Shown: piece after piece, positions 1-8,208 of the stretch
Layout: each line of letters begins with the position of its first letter
Numbering within the stretch: position 1 is the stretch's first letter
DNA from: Njordibacter sp937773555
Lineage (GTDB): Bacteria > Pseudomonadota > Gammaproteobacteria > Pseudomonadales > Balneatricaceae
Assembly (NCBI RefSeq): GCF_047730085.1
Contig: NZ_CP159830.1
Coordinates: 2,728,001-2,792,000 of the forward strand
DNA length: 64,000 nt
Reading direction: 5' to 3'
Position numbers and translations under genes: made by a program
The notes under the pieces: generated by a model
Told to the model about the DNA's origin: nothing
The model's input: only the letters and a program-made list of their open reading frames with translations
Database searches by the model: none

Positions 1-289
1 CTAACCTTAAGCGCCCCGCAAGTGGTGTTTTTGAAGCTCTTGCTAACTCTTCCATCTCTTGGGCTTGCAACACCATGGCTCTTGCCCTCTGGGCAATCTC
101 CAGGCCCACATGGGTGAAAATAACTTTTTTCGAGCCCCGCTCTATAAGTGTCACTCCCAGTTGGTGTTCTAGTTTTTTAAGCTGACCACTCAGCGTGGGT
201 TGGCTCACATAACAGGCCGCTGCAGCTTTGCCAAAATGGCGTAATTCATCTAATGCAGTAAGGTAACTGAGGTCTTTAAGACTTAACAT
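1..289 (-). CDS. oxyR: OxyR, N-terminal part (runs off left edge)
   Basis: This is the first 96 residues of a LysR-type regulator, starting MLSLKDLSYLTALDELRHFG. The winged helix-turn-helix is intact, with the OxyR-like recognition stretch CYVSQPTLSGQLKKLE and then LGVTLIERGSKKVIFT. In the family, OxyR senses hydrogen peroxide through a disulfide in the C-terminal domain, which lies outside this window. The gene is divergent from a peroxiredoxin gene and the intergenic region carries a candidate OxyR site, which supports the name. The sensing cysteines cannot be checked here. Confidence 0.85.
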   Translation of the reverse strand, partial: MLSLKDLSYLTALDELRHFGKAAAACYVSQPTLSGQLKKLEHQLGVTLIERGSKKVIFTHVGLEIAQRARAMVLQAQEMEELARASKTPLAGRLRL

Positions 290-292
290 GTG

Positions 293-329
293 ATCGGAAA
301 TACCTATTAAAAAATATAATAATAACGAT
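293..329. promoter_or_regulatory. Candidate OxyR operator between oxyR and the peroxiredoxin gene
   Basis: Two 15-nt half-units (293-307 and 315-329) are separated by 7 nt, the spacing of the known ATAG-N7-CTAT tandem OxyR site. The first unit ends in a perfect CTAT and begins ATCG. The second is weaker, with TATA and CGAT at its ends. The position just upstream of oxyR and 100 nt before the divergent peroxidase gene fits a shared operator. It is a pattern match only. Confidence 0.45.
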
Positions 330-428
330 TATACAAATATTTGTAGATGCTGCACACTGTTTAGGTAGATTGCAATTGCGCAGCACGCTCTACTAAATAC
401 AGATTACTAAACAAAAGGAATAAAGCAC

Positions 429-956
429 ATGAGCCATGGAGTTACAGTACCCCAAATCACTTTTAAGTACCGTGTACGCGACACCAGTATTGGTGGCGAT
501 AACCCATTTCGTTGGCAAGACATAACCAGCGATGAAATTTTCAGTAACAAAAAAGTTGTGGTGTTTTCCCTGCCGGGTGCATTCACACCCACCTGTAGCA
601 CTTTTCAAGTGCCTGGTTTTGAAGCAGCTTACGACGAGTTAAAACAACTGGGTGTGGATGAAGTCTATGTACTGTCTGTAAATGATACCTTTGTGATGCG
701 CAAATGGATGCTAGACCAGGGCATTAAAAATATAAAATTCATTCCCGATGGTAACGGTGAATTTACTCGTCAGATGGGCATGCTGGTAGACAAGCACAAC
801 GTTGGTTTTGGCCAGCGCTCTTGGCGCTATGCCATGGTAGTGAATAATGGCGTGGTTGAGCATTGGTTAGAAGAACCTGGGCGTAAAGATAATAATGGTA
901 CTGATCCATTTTCGGTCAGCTCTGCCGAATCTGTGCTTGCAGCTATAAAAAGCTAG
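429..956 (+). CDS. 1-Cys peroxiredoxin, Prx5 family
   Basis: The 175-residue protein has the Prx5-type active site PGAFTPTCS with the peroxidatic cysteine at residue 56. It is the only cysteine in the protein, so there is no internal resolving cysteine and recycling must depend on an external thiol. The family reduces hydrogen and alkyl peroxides. There is no signal peptide, so it is cytoplasmic. The start is supported by AAGGAA 9-14 nt upstream. It is divergent from oxyR and probably induced by it. Fusion forms with a glutaredoxin domain exist in the family, but this one has none. Confidence 0.92.
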   Translation: MSHGVTVPQITFKYRVRDTSIGGDNPFRWQDITSDEIFSNKKVVVFSLPGAFTPTCSTFQVPGFEAAYDELKQLGVDEVYVLSVNDTFVMRKWMLDQGIKNIKFIPDGNGEFTRQMGMLVDKHNVGFGQRSWRYAMVVNNGVVEHWLEEPGRKDNNGTDPFSVSSAESVLAAIKS

Positions 957-1004
957 ACAGATCAAATATCCCTCTCCTCTATAAATGCTTTATTTTTAAT
1001 AGCA

Positions 1005-1210
1005 TATAGGATGTAAGCGATGTATACTACGCCGCGTAATATCACTTGCATCCGCGTTATCTCGGCCATCCTTCAAAAGAAAGTGGCACGGTAAGGCACC
1101 AGCAGGTGCCGGGCATTGGCGTACCTTAATACGATTAAGTTGAGGCCAATGTATACCGAACAAAGGGCACGAGGCCCTTACATGAGCCTTCACTAAGATA
1201 AAAGGGCTAA
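1005..1210 (+). ncRNA. Strongly folded leader or small RNA upstream of deaD
   Basis: No convincing gene lies between the peroxiredoxin gene and deaD (957-1448), but several hairpins are packed together. They are 1009-1017 with 1045-1053 (9 bp including one wobble), GGCACC/GGTGCC at 1095-1110, a stem 1114-1120/1145-1151 enclosing CTTAAT-ACG-ATTAAG (1125-1139), and AAGGGC/GCCCTT at 1163-1179. A second AAGGGC at 1202-1207 could compete for the same GCCCTT, a switch-like arrangement. Enterobacterial deaD has a long regulated leader, so a deaD leader is the simplest reading. An independent small RNA is the alternative. From about 1211 to the deaD start I see nothing specific. Confidence 0.4.
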
Positions 1211-1448
1211 AACCTCATCAATTGTCGTTGAAAAACTAGGCAACAGCTTGCTATTACCTGTGTTTTTCGCATCCATTGGATGGGTTTTATCTCATTTCAT
1301 TATACTGCTACATATAACAGTCTCGTTCACTACTCCTATTTCATCTCGGTTTTTTTGTTACATCTGGGAGAGTGGCTTTGTTTACGCGCGGGCTTTGTGG
1401 GTATTGATATCCACCAAGTCATCAGATCACTTATTTTAGGATAAAACG

Positions 1449-3218
1449 ATGACCACTTTTGCAGACTTGGCACTCTCTACGCCAGTACTTAATGCGATTA
1501 CCCGCATTGGTTACGAACAACCGTCCCCTATTCAAGCCGCTGCTATTCCACATCTTTTGGAAGGCAGAGACATACTCGGTACTGCACAAACAGGCACAGG
1601 TAAAACTGCTGCTTTTGCACTACCTGCGCTCTCTAACATCGATTTAAAAATTGAAGCCCCACAGGTATTAGTGCTTGCACCAACACGAGAACTGGCTATT
1701 CAAGTTGCTGAAGCTTTCCAAAACTATGCCAGCGACATGCGCGGCTTCCACGTGCTGCCTATCTACGGTGGCAGCAGCATGAGCGGTCAATTACGTCAGC
1801 TCCAACGAGGTGTTCATGTTGTTGTTGGTACTCCTGGCCGAGTGATGGATCACCTGCGCCGTGGCACATTGAAGCTAGACAAACTCAAGACGGTTGTTTT
1901 AGACGAAGCTGACGAAATGCTCCGCATGGGCTTTATCGACGATGTGACTTGGATTTTGGACCACACGCCAAAAGAGCGCCAAGTCGCTCTGTTCTCTGCC
2001 ACTATGCCTGCTGTAATTCGTAAGGTTGCCAATACCTACCTTAACAATCCAGAAGAAATTAAAATTGAAGCTAAAACAGCCACGGTAGACAGCGTTACTC
2101 AGCGCTATTGGAAAGCTGTTGGCACTAGTAAACTAGACGCAATGACTCGCATTTTAGAAGCGGAAGACTTTGATGGCGTAATCGTTTTTGTCCGCACTAA
2201 AACACTCACTGTAGAGCTTGCTGAAAAACTAGAAGCAAGAGGCCATCGTGCATCGCCCATTAATGGCGACATGTCTCAACAGTTGCGTGAACGTACTATT
2301 GAACATTTAAAGAGCAGCAAGATCGATATTGTTGTTGCTACCGATGTTGCTGCTCGTGGCATTGACGTGGCTCGCGTTAGTCATGTAATCAACTACGATA
2401 TCCCATACGATACTGAAGCTTACGTTCACCGTATTGGCCGTACTGGCCGTGCCGGTCGTGCTGGCAACGCAATCTTGTTTGTGGCACCTCGCGAACGTAA
2501 TATGTTGCGCTCTATCGAGAAGGCTACTCGCCAAGCCATCACTCCAATGGATTTACCTAGCCGCGAGCAAGTGAAAGAACGTCGCATAGACCAGTTTAAG
2601 GCCAGCATCGACACTGCCCTTGAGCAGCCTGATTTGAGCATCTACAGCGATCTAGTAGAAACGTTTATCAAAGAGCGGGAAGTTGCACCAGAGCAAGTCG
2701 CTGCTGCCCTAGCCTTTATGGCCCAGCAAGATCGCCCGCTTACAATGCCAGAAAATACCAAATCTGAGCGTCGCGATTCTCGTGACACCACACCTGGTTT
2801 TAATGAAGAAGAGCGCCCGCGGCGTAAAGAACGTAAGCAAGAAGAATTCAGTGGCGAATCTATTGCAATGGAACGCTTTCGTATAGAGGTGGGCCACGAA
2901 CATCAAGTTAAGCCTGGTGATATTGTTGGCGCTATTGCTAACGAAGCAGACCTTAGTAGTGCTTATATTGGTCGTATTAGCTTATTTGATGACCACTCTA
3001 CAGTAGACCTTCCTGCAGGCATGCCTGCAGAAATGCTCCAACTACTTAAAAAAGTACGTGTGCGCAGTCAGCCTTTGAACATTCAGTCTCAAGGCGCTGC
3101 TGACGACTTCACCCCTGGCGCCAAAACGCCTAGGCCTAAGCGCGGTAACGATCGTCCAAATCAGCGCAAGGACCCTCGTAGCGAAAATGGCACAAACCGT
3201 CGCCCAGCCCGCCGCTGA
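1449..3218 (+). CDS. deaD: DEAD-box RNA helicase DeaD/CsdA
   Basis: This 589-residue ATP-dependent RNA helicase has all core motifs: the Q-motif region near residues 4-30, Walker A AQTGTGKT (46-53), PTRELA, TPGR, DEAD (152-155), SAT near 184 and HRIGRTGR (327-334). A DbpA/CsdA-type RNA-binding domain follows at about 475-550, then a basic, low-complexity tail rich in Arg and Lys. This domain set is typical of DeaD, which helps ribosome assembly and mRNA unfolding, especially in the cold. AGGAT precedes the ATG. A strong terminator closes the gene, so it is probably monocistronic. The unusually long upstream region is folded. Confidence 0.95.
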   Translation: MTTFADLALSTPVLNAITRIGYEQPSPIQAAAIPHLLEGRDILGTAQTGTGKTAAFALPALSNIDLKIEAPQVLVLAPTRELAIQVAEAFQNYASDMRGFHVLPIYGGSSMSGQLRQLQRGVHVVVGTPGRVMDHLRRGTLKLDKLKTVVLDEADEMLRMGFIDDVTWILDHTPKERQVALFSATMPAVIRKVANTYLNNPEEIKIEAKTATVDSVTQRYWKAVGTSKLDAMTRILEAEDFDGVIVFVRTKTLTVELAEKLEARGHRASPINGDMSQQLRERTIEHLKSSKIDIVVATDVAARGIDVARVSHVINYDIPYDTEAYVHRIGRTGRAGRAGNAILFVAPRERNMLRSIEKATRQAITPMDLPSREQVKERRIDQFKASIDTALEQPDLSIYSDLVETFIKEREVAPEQVAAALAFMAQQDRPLTMPENTKSERRDSRDTTPGFNEEERPRRKERKQEEFSGESIAMERFRIEVGHEHQVKPGDIVGAIANEADLSSAYIGRISLFDDHSTVDLPAGMPAEMLQLLKKVRVRSQPLNIQSQGAADDFTPGAKTPRPKRGNDRPNQRKDPRSENGTNRRPARR

Positions 3219-3236
3219 TAACCCCGTATAGCTAGT

Positions 3237-3268
3237 AAAAAGGGCGCCCTAGAGGCGCCTTTTTTTTA
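3237..3268 (+). terminator. Rho-independent terminator of deaD
   Basis: GGCGCC-CTAGA-GGCGCC forms a 6-bp GC stem that extends through a G-T wobble and A-T pairs, followed directly by a run of eight T residues. It begins 18 nt after the deaD stop codon. Confidence 0.9.
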
Positions 3269-3310
3269 CCTTTTATCTGTTATTATGTTGGTCCTTAACT
3301 GCATGGAATT

Positions 3311-3475
3311 ATGGCAACCTGTACAAAATGTGATAAACCTCTTTTAGATAATTCACTTAAACTAGATGATGCCAGTGTAATGGGGATTTTTAAATGTTCA
3401 AATGGTCACCATAAAATTAAATCCCTATGCGTTGTCACTAGGGCATGGCTTACAGATATTAGGGTAGATCACTAG
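3311..3475 (+). CDS. Small cysteine-containing (zinc-ribbon-like) protein, 54 aa
   Basis: The open frame encodes MATCTKCDKPLLDN at its start and FKCSNGHHKIK in the middle. A CxxC pair at residues 4-7, then Cys29 and the following His residues, look like a small zinc-binding knuckle. It lies between the deaD terminator and a dioxygenase gene on the same strand. The ribosome-binding site is weak (GGA close to the ATG). I do not recognise a family. The cysteine pattern and the placement after a terminator argue for a real gene, but the short length leaves doubt. Confidence 0.5.
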   Translation: MATCTKCDKPLLDNSLKLDDASVMGIFKCSNGHHKIKSLCVVTRAWLTDIRVDH

Positions 3476-3525
3476 CTGACGAATATTTTTTAACACATCC
3501 ACTTAATCTATTAAGCATTAAAATC

Positions 3526-4347
3526 ATGTTGAATAAAGACGAAGTAAACAGTTTTAAACGTGATGGCGCCGTTCTAATTAAAGGTAAGTATAGTAAAGAG
3601 TGGATAGATAAGTTAAGAAGAGGTATCGATGAGAATATAAGCAGCCCTAGCCCAAGATTTGTCAGGCATACTAAAAACGAAAATGCTCCTGGCTATTTTG
3701 AAGATTTTTGGACCTGGGACTTGTATAAAGACTTTAAAGACTTTGTTTTTAATTCACCAACAGCGCAAATAGCATCTGAACTCTTAGATGCAAAACAAGT
3801 TAATTTAGTCATGGATAATTGGTTTTTTAGAGAAGCTGGATCAAAATCTGGCGCACCTTTTCATCATGATATCTCCTATTTTGATTTTGAGGGCTCGATG
3901 TGTGTTTTATGGCTGCCACTTACGCCTGTGACAAAAAAAGAGGGTATTGCTTGGATTAAAGGTTCTCATTTGTGGAATAAACTTTATATGCGAACTCGAT
4001 TTCAAGAAGGGCACCCAATCGATGGTAAGGCGGGCGAGGTGAATGGGAAAACATACGATATAACCCCAAATATTCTTCAAAATAAAGATGACTATGAGTT
4101 CTTACAGTGGGACCTTGCACTGGGCGACTGTGTATTTTTTGATATGCGAACACTGCACGGAAGCCTAAATCAAGTCACCCCCAAAAAAGATGTCCACAGA
4201 TATACCCTAAGAATGGCAAAGGAAGGCTCTATAGTTCAGTATCGGGGTGATTGGGCTCAAGATGAAAGAGCTATCATGGAGGCTAATGGCTATGCAAATG
4301 GCGACCACATAGCTGGGAAAATGTTCCCAACTTTATATAGCCGTTAA
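3526..4347 (+). CDS. Phytanoyl-CoA dioxygenase (PhyH) family protein
   Basis: The 273-residue protein is an Fe(II)/2-oxoglutarate oxygenase of the PhyH family. The iron-binding triad is visible as H113-x-D115 (PFHHDISYF) and a distal His211 in TLHGS, with a downstream Arg that usually binds 2-oxoglutarate. Substrates in this family range from acyl-CoAs to osmolytes and small secondary metabolites, so the substrate cannot be assigned. It is clearly related to the PhyH protein encoded at 7403-8197 on the other strand. It probably stands alone and is convergent with the following GNAT gene. Confidence 0.85.
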   Translation: MLNKDEVNSFKRDGAVLIKGKYSKEWIDKLRRGIDENISSPSPRFVRHTKNENAPGYFEDFWTWDLYKDFKDFVFNSPTAQIASELLDAKQVNLVMDNWFFREAGSKSGAPFHHDISYFDFEGSMCVLWLPLTPVTKKEGIAWIKGSHLWNKLYMRTRFQEGHPIDGKAGEVNGKTYDITPNILQNKDDYEFLQWDLALGDCVFFDMRTLHGSLNQVTPKKDVHRYTLRMAKEGSIVQYRGDWAQDERAIMEANGYANGDHIAGKMFPTLYSR

Positions 4348-4371
4348 CCGGCTACTCAGGTTATTAACACT

Positions 4372-4884
4372 TTAAAACCACTTTTCATAATAACGAAATA
4401 AATACTGCCCCGATAAATTCGTCATTGGCTGTGGTCCTAATTCGTTAAAACCTAACTTTTCTAATACTCTACCTGAAGCAGGATTATCTATACGGTGCGC
4501 TGCAACTAAACGCTTCATAGCGTATTCTTTTTTAGCTAAGGCTAGCATTAACTCACCGGCTTGCTCACAAAAACCCTTATTCCAATAGGGCACACCCACC
4601 CAATAACCTAGGTTTCCACTGCTGTTTAGTCCCCTAGAAATCTGGTCAATGCTGATGGCGCCGACACATTGCTTCGTCTTTAAGCAAACTATGGCTCGGA
4701 TGATGGCAGTGCCAGATCGATGCTGTGGGCCATGAGATGTTATCCAAGTCTGTGCACCATTTTTAGCATAGGGATAAGGGATATTACCCGCTTTACGAGA
4801 TACTCTAGCGTCACTTAGTAGCGTTTGTACTTGTGCACTGTCGGTCGACCTAAAAGGCCTTATGGCCACACTAACGTTTTGCAT
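4372..4884 (-). CDS. GNAT-family N-acetyltransferase (RimJ/RimL type)
   Basis: The fold is recognisable from an N-terminal RPFRSTDSAQVQTLL strand-helix, the central GYWVGVPYWNKGFCEQAGEL acetyl-CoA-binding region and the C-terminal RVLEKLGF motif. These are typical of RimJ/RimL-like enzymes that acetylate protein N-termini or small amines. The start used is the third in-frame ATG. An upstream ATG at 4902 would add MFMLLI, which is unlike the family, and neither start has a clear ribosome-binding site. The substrate is unknown. Confidence 0.8.
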   Translation of the reverse strand: MQNVSVAIRPFRSTDSAQVQTLLSDARVSRKAGNIPYPYAKNGAQTWITSHGPQHRSGTAIIRAIVCLKTKQCVGAISIDQISRGLNSSGNLGYWVGVPYWNKGFCEQAGELMLALAKKEYAMKRLVAAHRIDNPASGRVLEKLGFNELGPQPMTNLSGQYLFRYYEKWF

Positions 4885-4997
4885 TATTAACAGCATAAAC
4901 ATGCTTTAAAAGTCTAGGAAGTGTTATTTTTACTTTACCCATGTAGGCAAAGCAACATAAAATTGTAGGCTAAATAACTTTTATAGTAGGACCCTCT

Positions 4998-5993
4998 ATG
5001 GCCACCATTAGTGTTGATCTAGATACCATTCAAACCACCACCGCAAAAGCCCTAGAAGTTCATGGTGCAAAACCATGGATTGCTGATTCTGTGGCGCATG
5101 CTGTGCGTATTGCCGAAGCTCATGGTAACAAGATTTGTGGGCTTTTTTATCTACAAAGCTATTGTAGCCAACTAGTGGTAGGGCGGGTGAAGGGTGACGT
5201 TGAGCCAGAAGTACACCAGCCAAAACCTGCCAGTGTAGTGGTGGACGCAAAGTTAGGTTTTGCTCAGGCGGCTTTTTCTCGCGGTTTGAACACCGCCCTT
5301 GCGGCTGCAAAAACCAATGGTGTGGCCACGTTAGCCATCTGCCATTCCCACACTTGCACCTCTATGGGTTACTTTACAGAACAGATTGCTCGCGCTGGGT
5401 ACATTGCTATTGGCATGACTAATGCCAAATCTTGTGTCTCCCCTCCTGGTGGCACTAAAGCTGTTCTAGGCACTAACCCCATCGCCATGTCTGTGCCCGA
5501 TGGCAAAGGTGGCCTAGCCATGCAGTTTGATCAATCTACCAGCGCTATCGCTCTTGGAAAGATTAACATGGCCGCCACTGCAGGTGAGAAAATCCCATTA
5601 GGTTGGGGGGTAGATAGTGAAGGGCAAGCCACACAAGACCCCAATGCCGTGCTCAGCGGTGGCTCTTTAGTCTCTTCTGGAGGTTATAAAGGGTATGGAT
5701 TTGGCCTTATGGCAGAGATCCTTGCTGCTGCTTTTACAGGTGGCAGCACGAGTACTCAGTTAGAACCACTCAAGGCTACACAAGGCAAGCCTCACGACTT
5801 GGGGCAGTGCTATATTATTATTGATCCTACTAATGTTTCTGGAGACCTATTTTGGGACAAACTTAACCTTATCTCAGAAGCCATCACTAGCCAACCTGGT
5901 GCACGGCTTCCTGGGTCCCAGAAGGTCCTACCTAGCGCTGTCGACCTAGATGAAAAAGTATGGCTTAGCGTACTAGAGCTCGCAAAGGCTTAA
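4998..5993 (+). CDS. Ldh2/malate-type NAD(P)H-dependent dehydrogenase
   Basis: This 331-residue protein belongs to the Ldh2/MDH2 family, which is unrelated to classical lactate dehydrogenases. Family signatures are the CHSHTCTSMGYFTEQ histidine region, the LGTNPIAMSVP nucleotide-binding segment, DQSTSAIALGKI and the glycine-rich GGYKGYGFGLMAEIL near the C-terminus. Members reduce 2-oxo acids or cyclic imino acids (malate, sulfolactate, ureidoglycolate, piperideine-2-carboxylate), so the exact substrate is open. AGG lies 7 nt before the ATG. It is convergent with rluA, with one base between the stop codons. Confidence 0.85.
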   Translation: MATISVDLDTIQTTTAKALEVHGAKPWIADSVAHAVRIAEAHGNKICGLFYLQSYCSQLVVGRVKGDVEPEVHQPKPASVVVDAKLGFAQAAFSRGLNTALAAAKTNGVATLAICHSHTCTSMGYFTEQIARAGYIAIGMTNAKSCVSPPGGTKAVLGTNPIAMSVPDGKGGLAMQFDQSTSAIALGKINMAATAGEKIPLGWGVDSEGQATQDPNAVLSGGSLVSSGGYKGYGFGLMAEILAAAFTGGSTSTQLEPLKATQGKPHDLGQCYIIIDPTNVSGDLFWDKLNLISEAITSQPGARLPGSQKVLPSAVDLDEKVWLSVLELAKA

Positions 5994-5994
5994 A

Positions 5995-6654
5995 CTAAAA
6001 TACTGCGGGGGCTATTTGTGTCAGTAAAGCCCCAGTGGATGGGTGTATAAAGCTTAGCTTCCAGGCATGCAGTTGCAAACGATCAGCCTGTTTTAGTGCG
6101 TCTTGATGCGCATAAAACTCACAACCACTAATAGGGTGCCCAAGCTCTGCCATGTGTACTCTGAGCTGGTGAGACCGCCCTGTAACAGGCTTCAAAAGCA
6201 CCTTAGTTTGAAACGTTACAGGGTTTCTTTCAAGCACTTCAAAACGGGTTAAGGAGGGCTTACCTAATTCATAGTGTACGATCTGCTTAGGCCTGTTGGG
6301 CCAGTCACAGCACAACGGCAAGTTAATTTCGCCTTTGTCATCTTGTAGCACACCATACACCCACGCTAGATACTGTTTTTCAGTTTTTCGTTCCTGAAAC
6401 TGGCGGCTTAAGCATGATAAGTTCGCCTTACCACGGGCCAAAAGCATCACACCAGAAGTGTCCATATCTAAACGATGGACTATGTGTGCGTTGGGGTATT
6501 GTTGCTGAACCCGAGTAATTAAACAGTCCTTATTCAGCACATTTTTACCTGGTACAGATAGTAAACCACTGGGTTTATCAACCACTAGAATGTCATCGTC
6601 TACATAAATAATAGTGACCTGTTGTTCACAAAATGGAACAATAAAATCAATCAT
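5995..6654 (-). CDS. rluA: rRNA/tRNA pseudouridine synthase RluA
   Basis: The 219-residue protein has the same length as E. coli RluA and contains the catalytic motif HRLDMDTSG with the nucleophilic Asp at residue 63. It also has KPSGLLSVPG near the N-terminus, LCCDWPNRPKQ in the middle and KPVTGRSHQLRVH in the C-terminal half, all characteristic of RluA rather than RluC/D. There is no S4 domain, as expected for RluA. RluA modifies 23S rRNA U746 and tRNA U32. Its start overlaps the end of the upstream zinc-ribbon gene, so it is the last gene of a minus-strand operon. Confidence 0.93.
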   Translation of the reverse strand: MIDFIVPFCEQQVTIIYVDDDILVVDKPSGLLSVPGKNVLNKDCLITRVQQQYPNAHIVHRLDMDTSGVMLLARGKANLSCLSRQFQERKTEKQYLAWVYGVLQDDKGEINLPLCCDWPNRPKQIVHYELGKPSLTRFEVLERNPVTFQTKVLLKPVTGRSHQLRVHMAELGHPISGCEFYAHQDALKQADRLQLHAWKLSFIHPSTGALLTQIAPAVF

Positions 6655-6988
6655 TATTAGGTTTAGCTCGGTATCCAGACGTTTCTAAGGTGACCGCTTT
6701 TGACTTGAAGTAATATACGCTAAGCCCTATGCCAACGACGACTACATAGCTCCAAAACCACCAACGACTGTGGCCGTTCAGTTGTACCAGACTGGAAATT
6801 AACCCCCCAGAAAAGCCTAAGGTTAAGTACAATAGCCATTGTTTCGATGTGGGTGCAGCGCTTCTTGGCAAAATATAAAAAGTACCACACTGCGGACAAC
6901 CATAGGCTTTATTAGGGTCTCTATAATCATCACACAACTGATTACGTGACGTAATTTTAAAACCACATTCTTGGCATTTATTCGCCAT
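6647..6988 (-). CDS. Zinc-ribbon membrane protein, 113 aa
   Basis: The N-terminal half holds CxxC at residues 5-8, Cys19 and CPxC at 31-34, a zinc-ribbon arrangement. The C-terminal half has two hydrophobic segments (around QWLLYLTLGFSGGLISS and SYVVVVGIGLSVYYF). The start chosen has GAGGG six nucleotides upstream and overlaps the previous gene by 11 nt. An upstream ATG at 7036 would add 16 residues and overlap further. The function is unknown. Position suggests co-expression with the GFA enzyme and RluA. Confidence 0.75.
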   Translation of the reverse strand: MANKCQECGFKITSRNQLCDDYRDPNKAYGCPQCGTFYILPRSAAPTSKQWLLYLTLGFSGGLISSLVQLNGHSRWWFWSYVVVVGIGLSVYYFKSKAVTLETSGYRAKPNND

Positions 6989-7400
6989 TTTCGACCCTCG
7001 CAGTAATACTAAATCCTTGACGTTGGGGCAGCCCATCTGTTATTTCATAATAGTCAGCCTTTGCTTCCACATAAATGTGCTCCACCAATTGCAACCCACT
7101 AGGCTGATCTAGAGTGCCAGCAAAGATTGAAATTGTGGGTAATTCAGTGTTGTCCCAGAATAAATTTCCACCACATTCTAGGCAAAACCCACGACGAACT
7201 CTAAGCGAAGAAGAAAACCATTTGAGTCCACGCTCTTTTAGTAGCTCAAAGTCTTTGCGATTCACAGAAGTAGCAGCCACATGGTGACCACTCGTTTTTT
7301 GACATTGGCCACAGTGGCAGGCCACTACAGGGCGCAATGAACCCATGATTCGATATTTAACTGCACCACATAGGCAGCTTCCTGTAGCATTAATTGTCAT
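6978..7400 (-). CDS. GFA-family (CENP-V/GFA domain) protein
   Basis: The 140-residue protein has the Mss4-like GFA fold with zinc ligands C9, C11, C28, C30, C33, C73 and C76 (GSCLCGAV, ACHCGQC, CLECGGN). Founding members were called glutathione-dependent formaldehyde-activating enzymes, but most members have no proven activity. The gene starts 2 nt after the stop of the upstream PhyH gene, so the two are co-transcribed. A role with the oxygenase, for example handling an aldehyde product, is inference only. Confidence 0.87.
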   Translation of the reverse strand: MTINATGSCLCGAVKYRIMGSLRPVVACHCGQCQKTSGHHVAATSVNRKDFELLKERGLKWFSSSLRVRRGFCLECGGNLFWDNTELPTISIFAGTLDQPSGLQLVEHIYVEAKADYYEITDGLPQRQGFSITARVENGE

Positions 7401-7402
7401 TG

Positions 7403-8197
7403 TTAAACATTTTCTCTATATACCTCAGGAAACCAATTTAAAGGCATTTTATCACCATCACTTTGAACTAATCCCTCAAAAGGTGGTGAAGTTGGGCCTC
7501 CTCGATTCACATAACGCACGTCATCACCCATAAAGCGGGTGGAAAAGGCACGCCGGCGACTAGTTGATGAGTTACCAGGTGCACCATGTACTGTTTTAAA
7601 GTTAAACAACACACAGTCACCTAACTCTAGCTCTGGTATCAAAATATTTTGCCTAGCATCAATCACAGGCATGTCCATGTAGTCAGCATCATTGCTGTAC
7701 CAAGGCTCATTAGTAGACCAACGCGTAGGTCTCACTAGTTTTGGCCAGCGGTGAGAGCCTAATACTAGCTGTAATGTATTCTCCTTAGTCACTGGGTCAA
7801 GAGGGATCCAATAACTCGCCGTCTGCTCGCCAGACACACAGTAATATGGCATGTCCTGATGCCAAGGTGTCACTTTGGCCGTACCGGGCTCCTTTAGTAA
7901 AATATGCTCATGGAACACTTGGACCTGCTTTGATTGAGTGGCTTCAGCAGCAATTTCTGCTGCCGGAGACTCAACAATCCAACGTTTAAAATCTTCAATA
8001 CGCTGCCAATTACAATAATCTTCAAAAAAACGTCCAGTATCACCTTTAGCCACATTTTCCCGCCCATGCTCACTAGGTTCAGATAGCACTTTATCAAAAC
8101 CTGTTCTTAGACTACTGATCCAATCTTTAAACACGCCTTTAATAACGATAGCGCCATCACGCTCGTAATCCTTGATTTTTGATTCACTCAAATACAT
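7403..8197 (-). CDS. Phytanoyl-CoA dioxygenase (PhyH) family protein, second copy
   Basis: The 264-residue Fe(II)/2-oxoglutarate oxygenase has H113-x-D115 in TPWHQDMPYY and distal His204 in TVHGAPG. These first two ligands are at the same residue numbers as in the PhyH protein at 3526-4347. N-terminal stretches (RDGAIVIKG versus RDGAVLIKG) show the two are paralogues. It sits 11 nt after hutG and 2 nt before the GFA gene in a tight minus-strand operon. The substrate is unknown. A role in degrading or modifying an N-acyl or amino-acid-like compound would fit the HutG neighbour. Confidence 0.87.
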   Translation of the reverse strand: MYLSESKIKDYERDGAIVIKGVFKDWISSLRTGFDKVLSEPSEHGRENVAKGDTGRFFEDYCNWQRIEDFKRWIVESPAAEIAAEATQSKQVQVFHEHILLKEPGTAKVTPWHQDMPYYCVSGEQTASYWIPLDPVTKENTLQLVLGSHRWPKLVRPTRWSTNEPWYSNDADYMDMPVIDARQNILIPELELGDCVLFNFKTVHGAPGNSSTSRRRAFSTRFMGDDVRYVNRGGPTSPPFEGLVQSDGDKMPLNWFPEVYRENV

Positions 8198-8208
8198 TAC
8201 ACAATCCC

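Noticed and set aside
996..1193. 65-codon minus-strand frame in the deaD leader
   Set aside because: It coincides with the paired arms of the folded region, has no ribosome-binding site and no protein-like composition.
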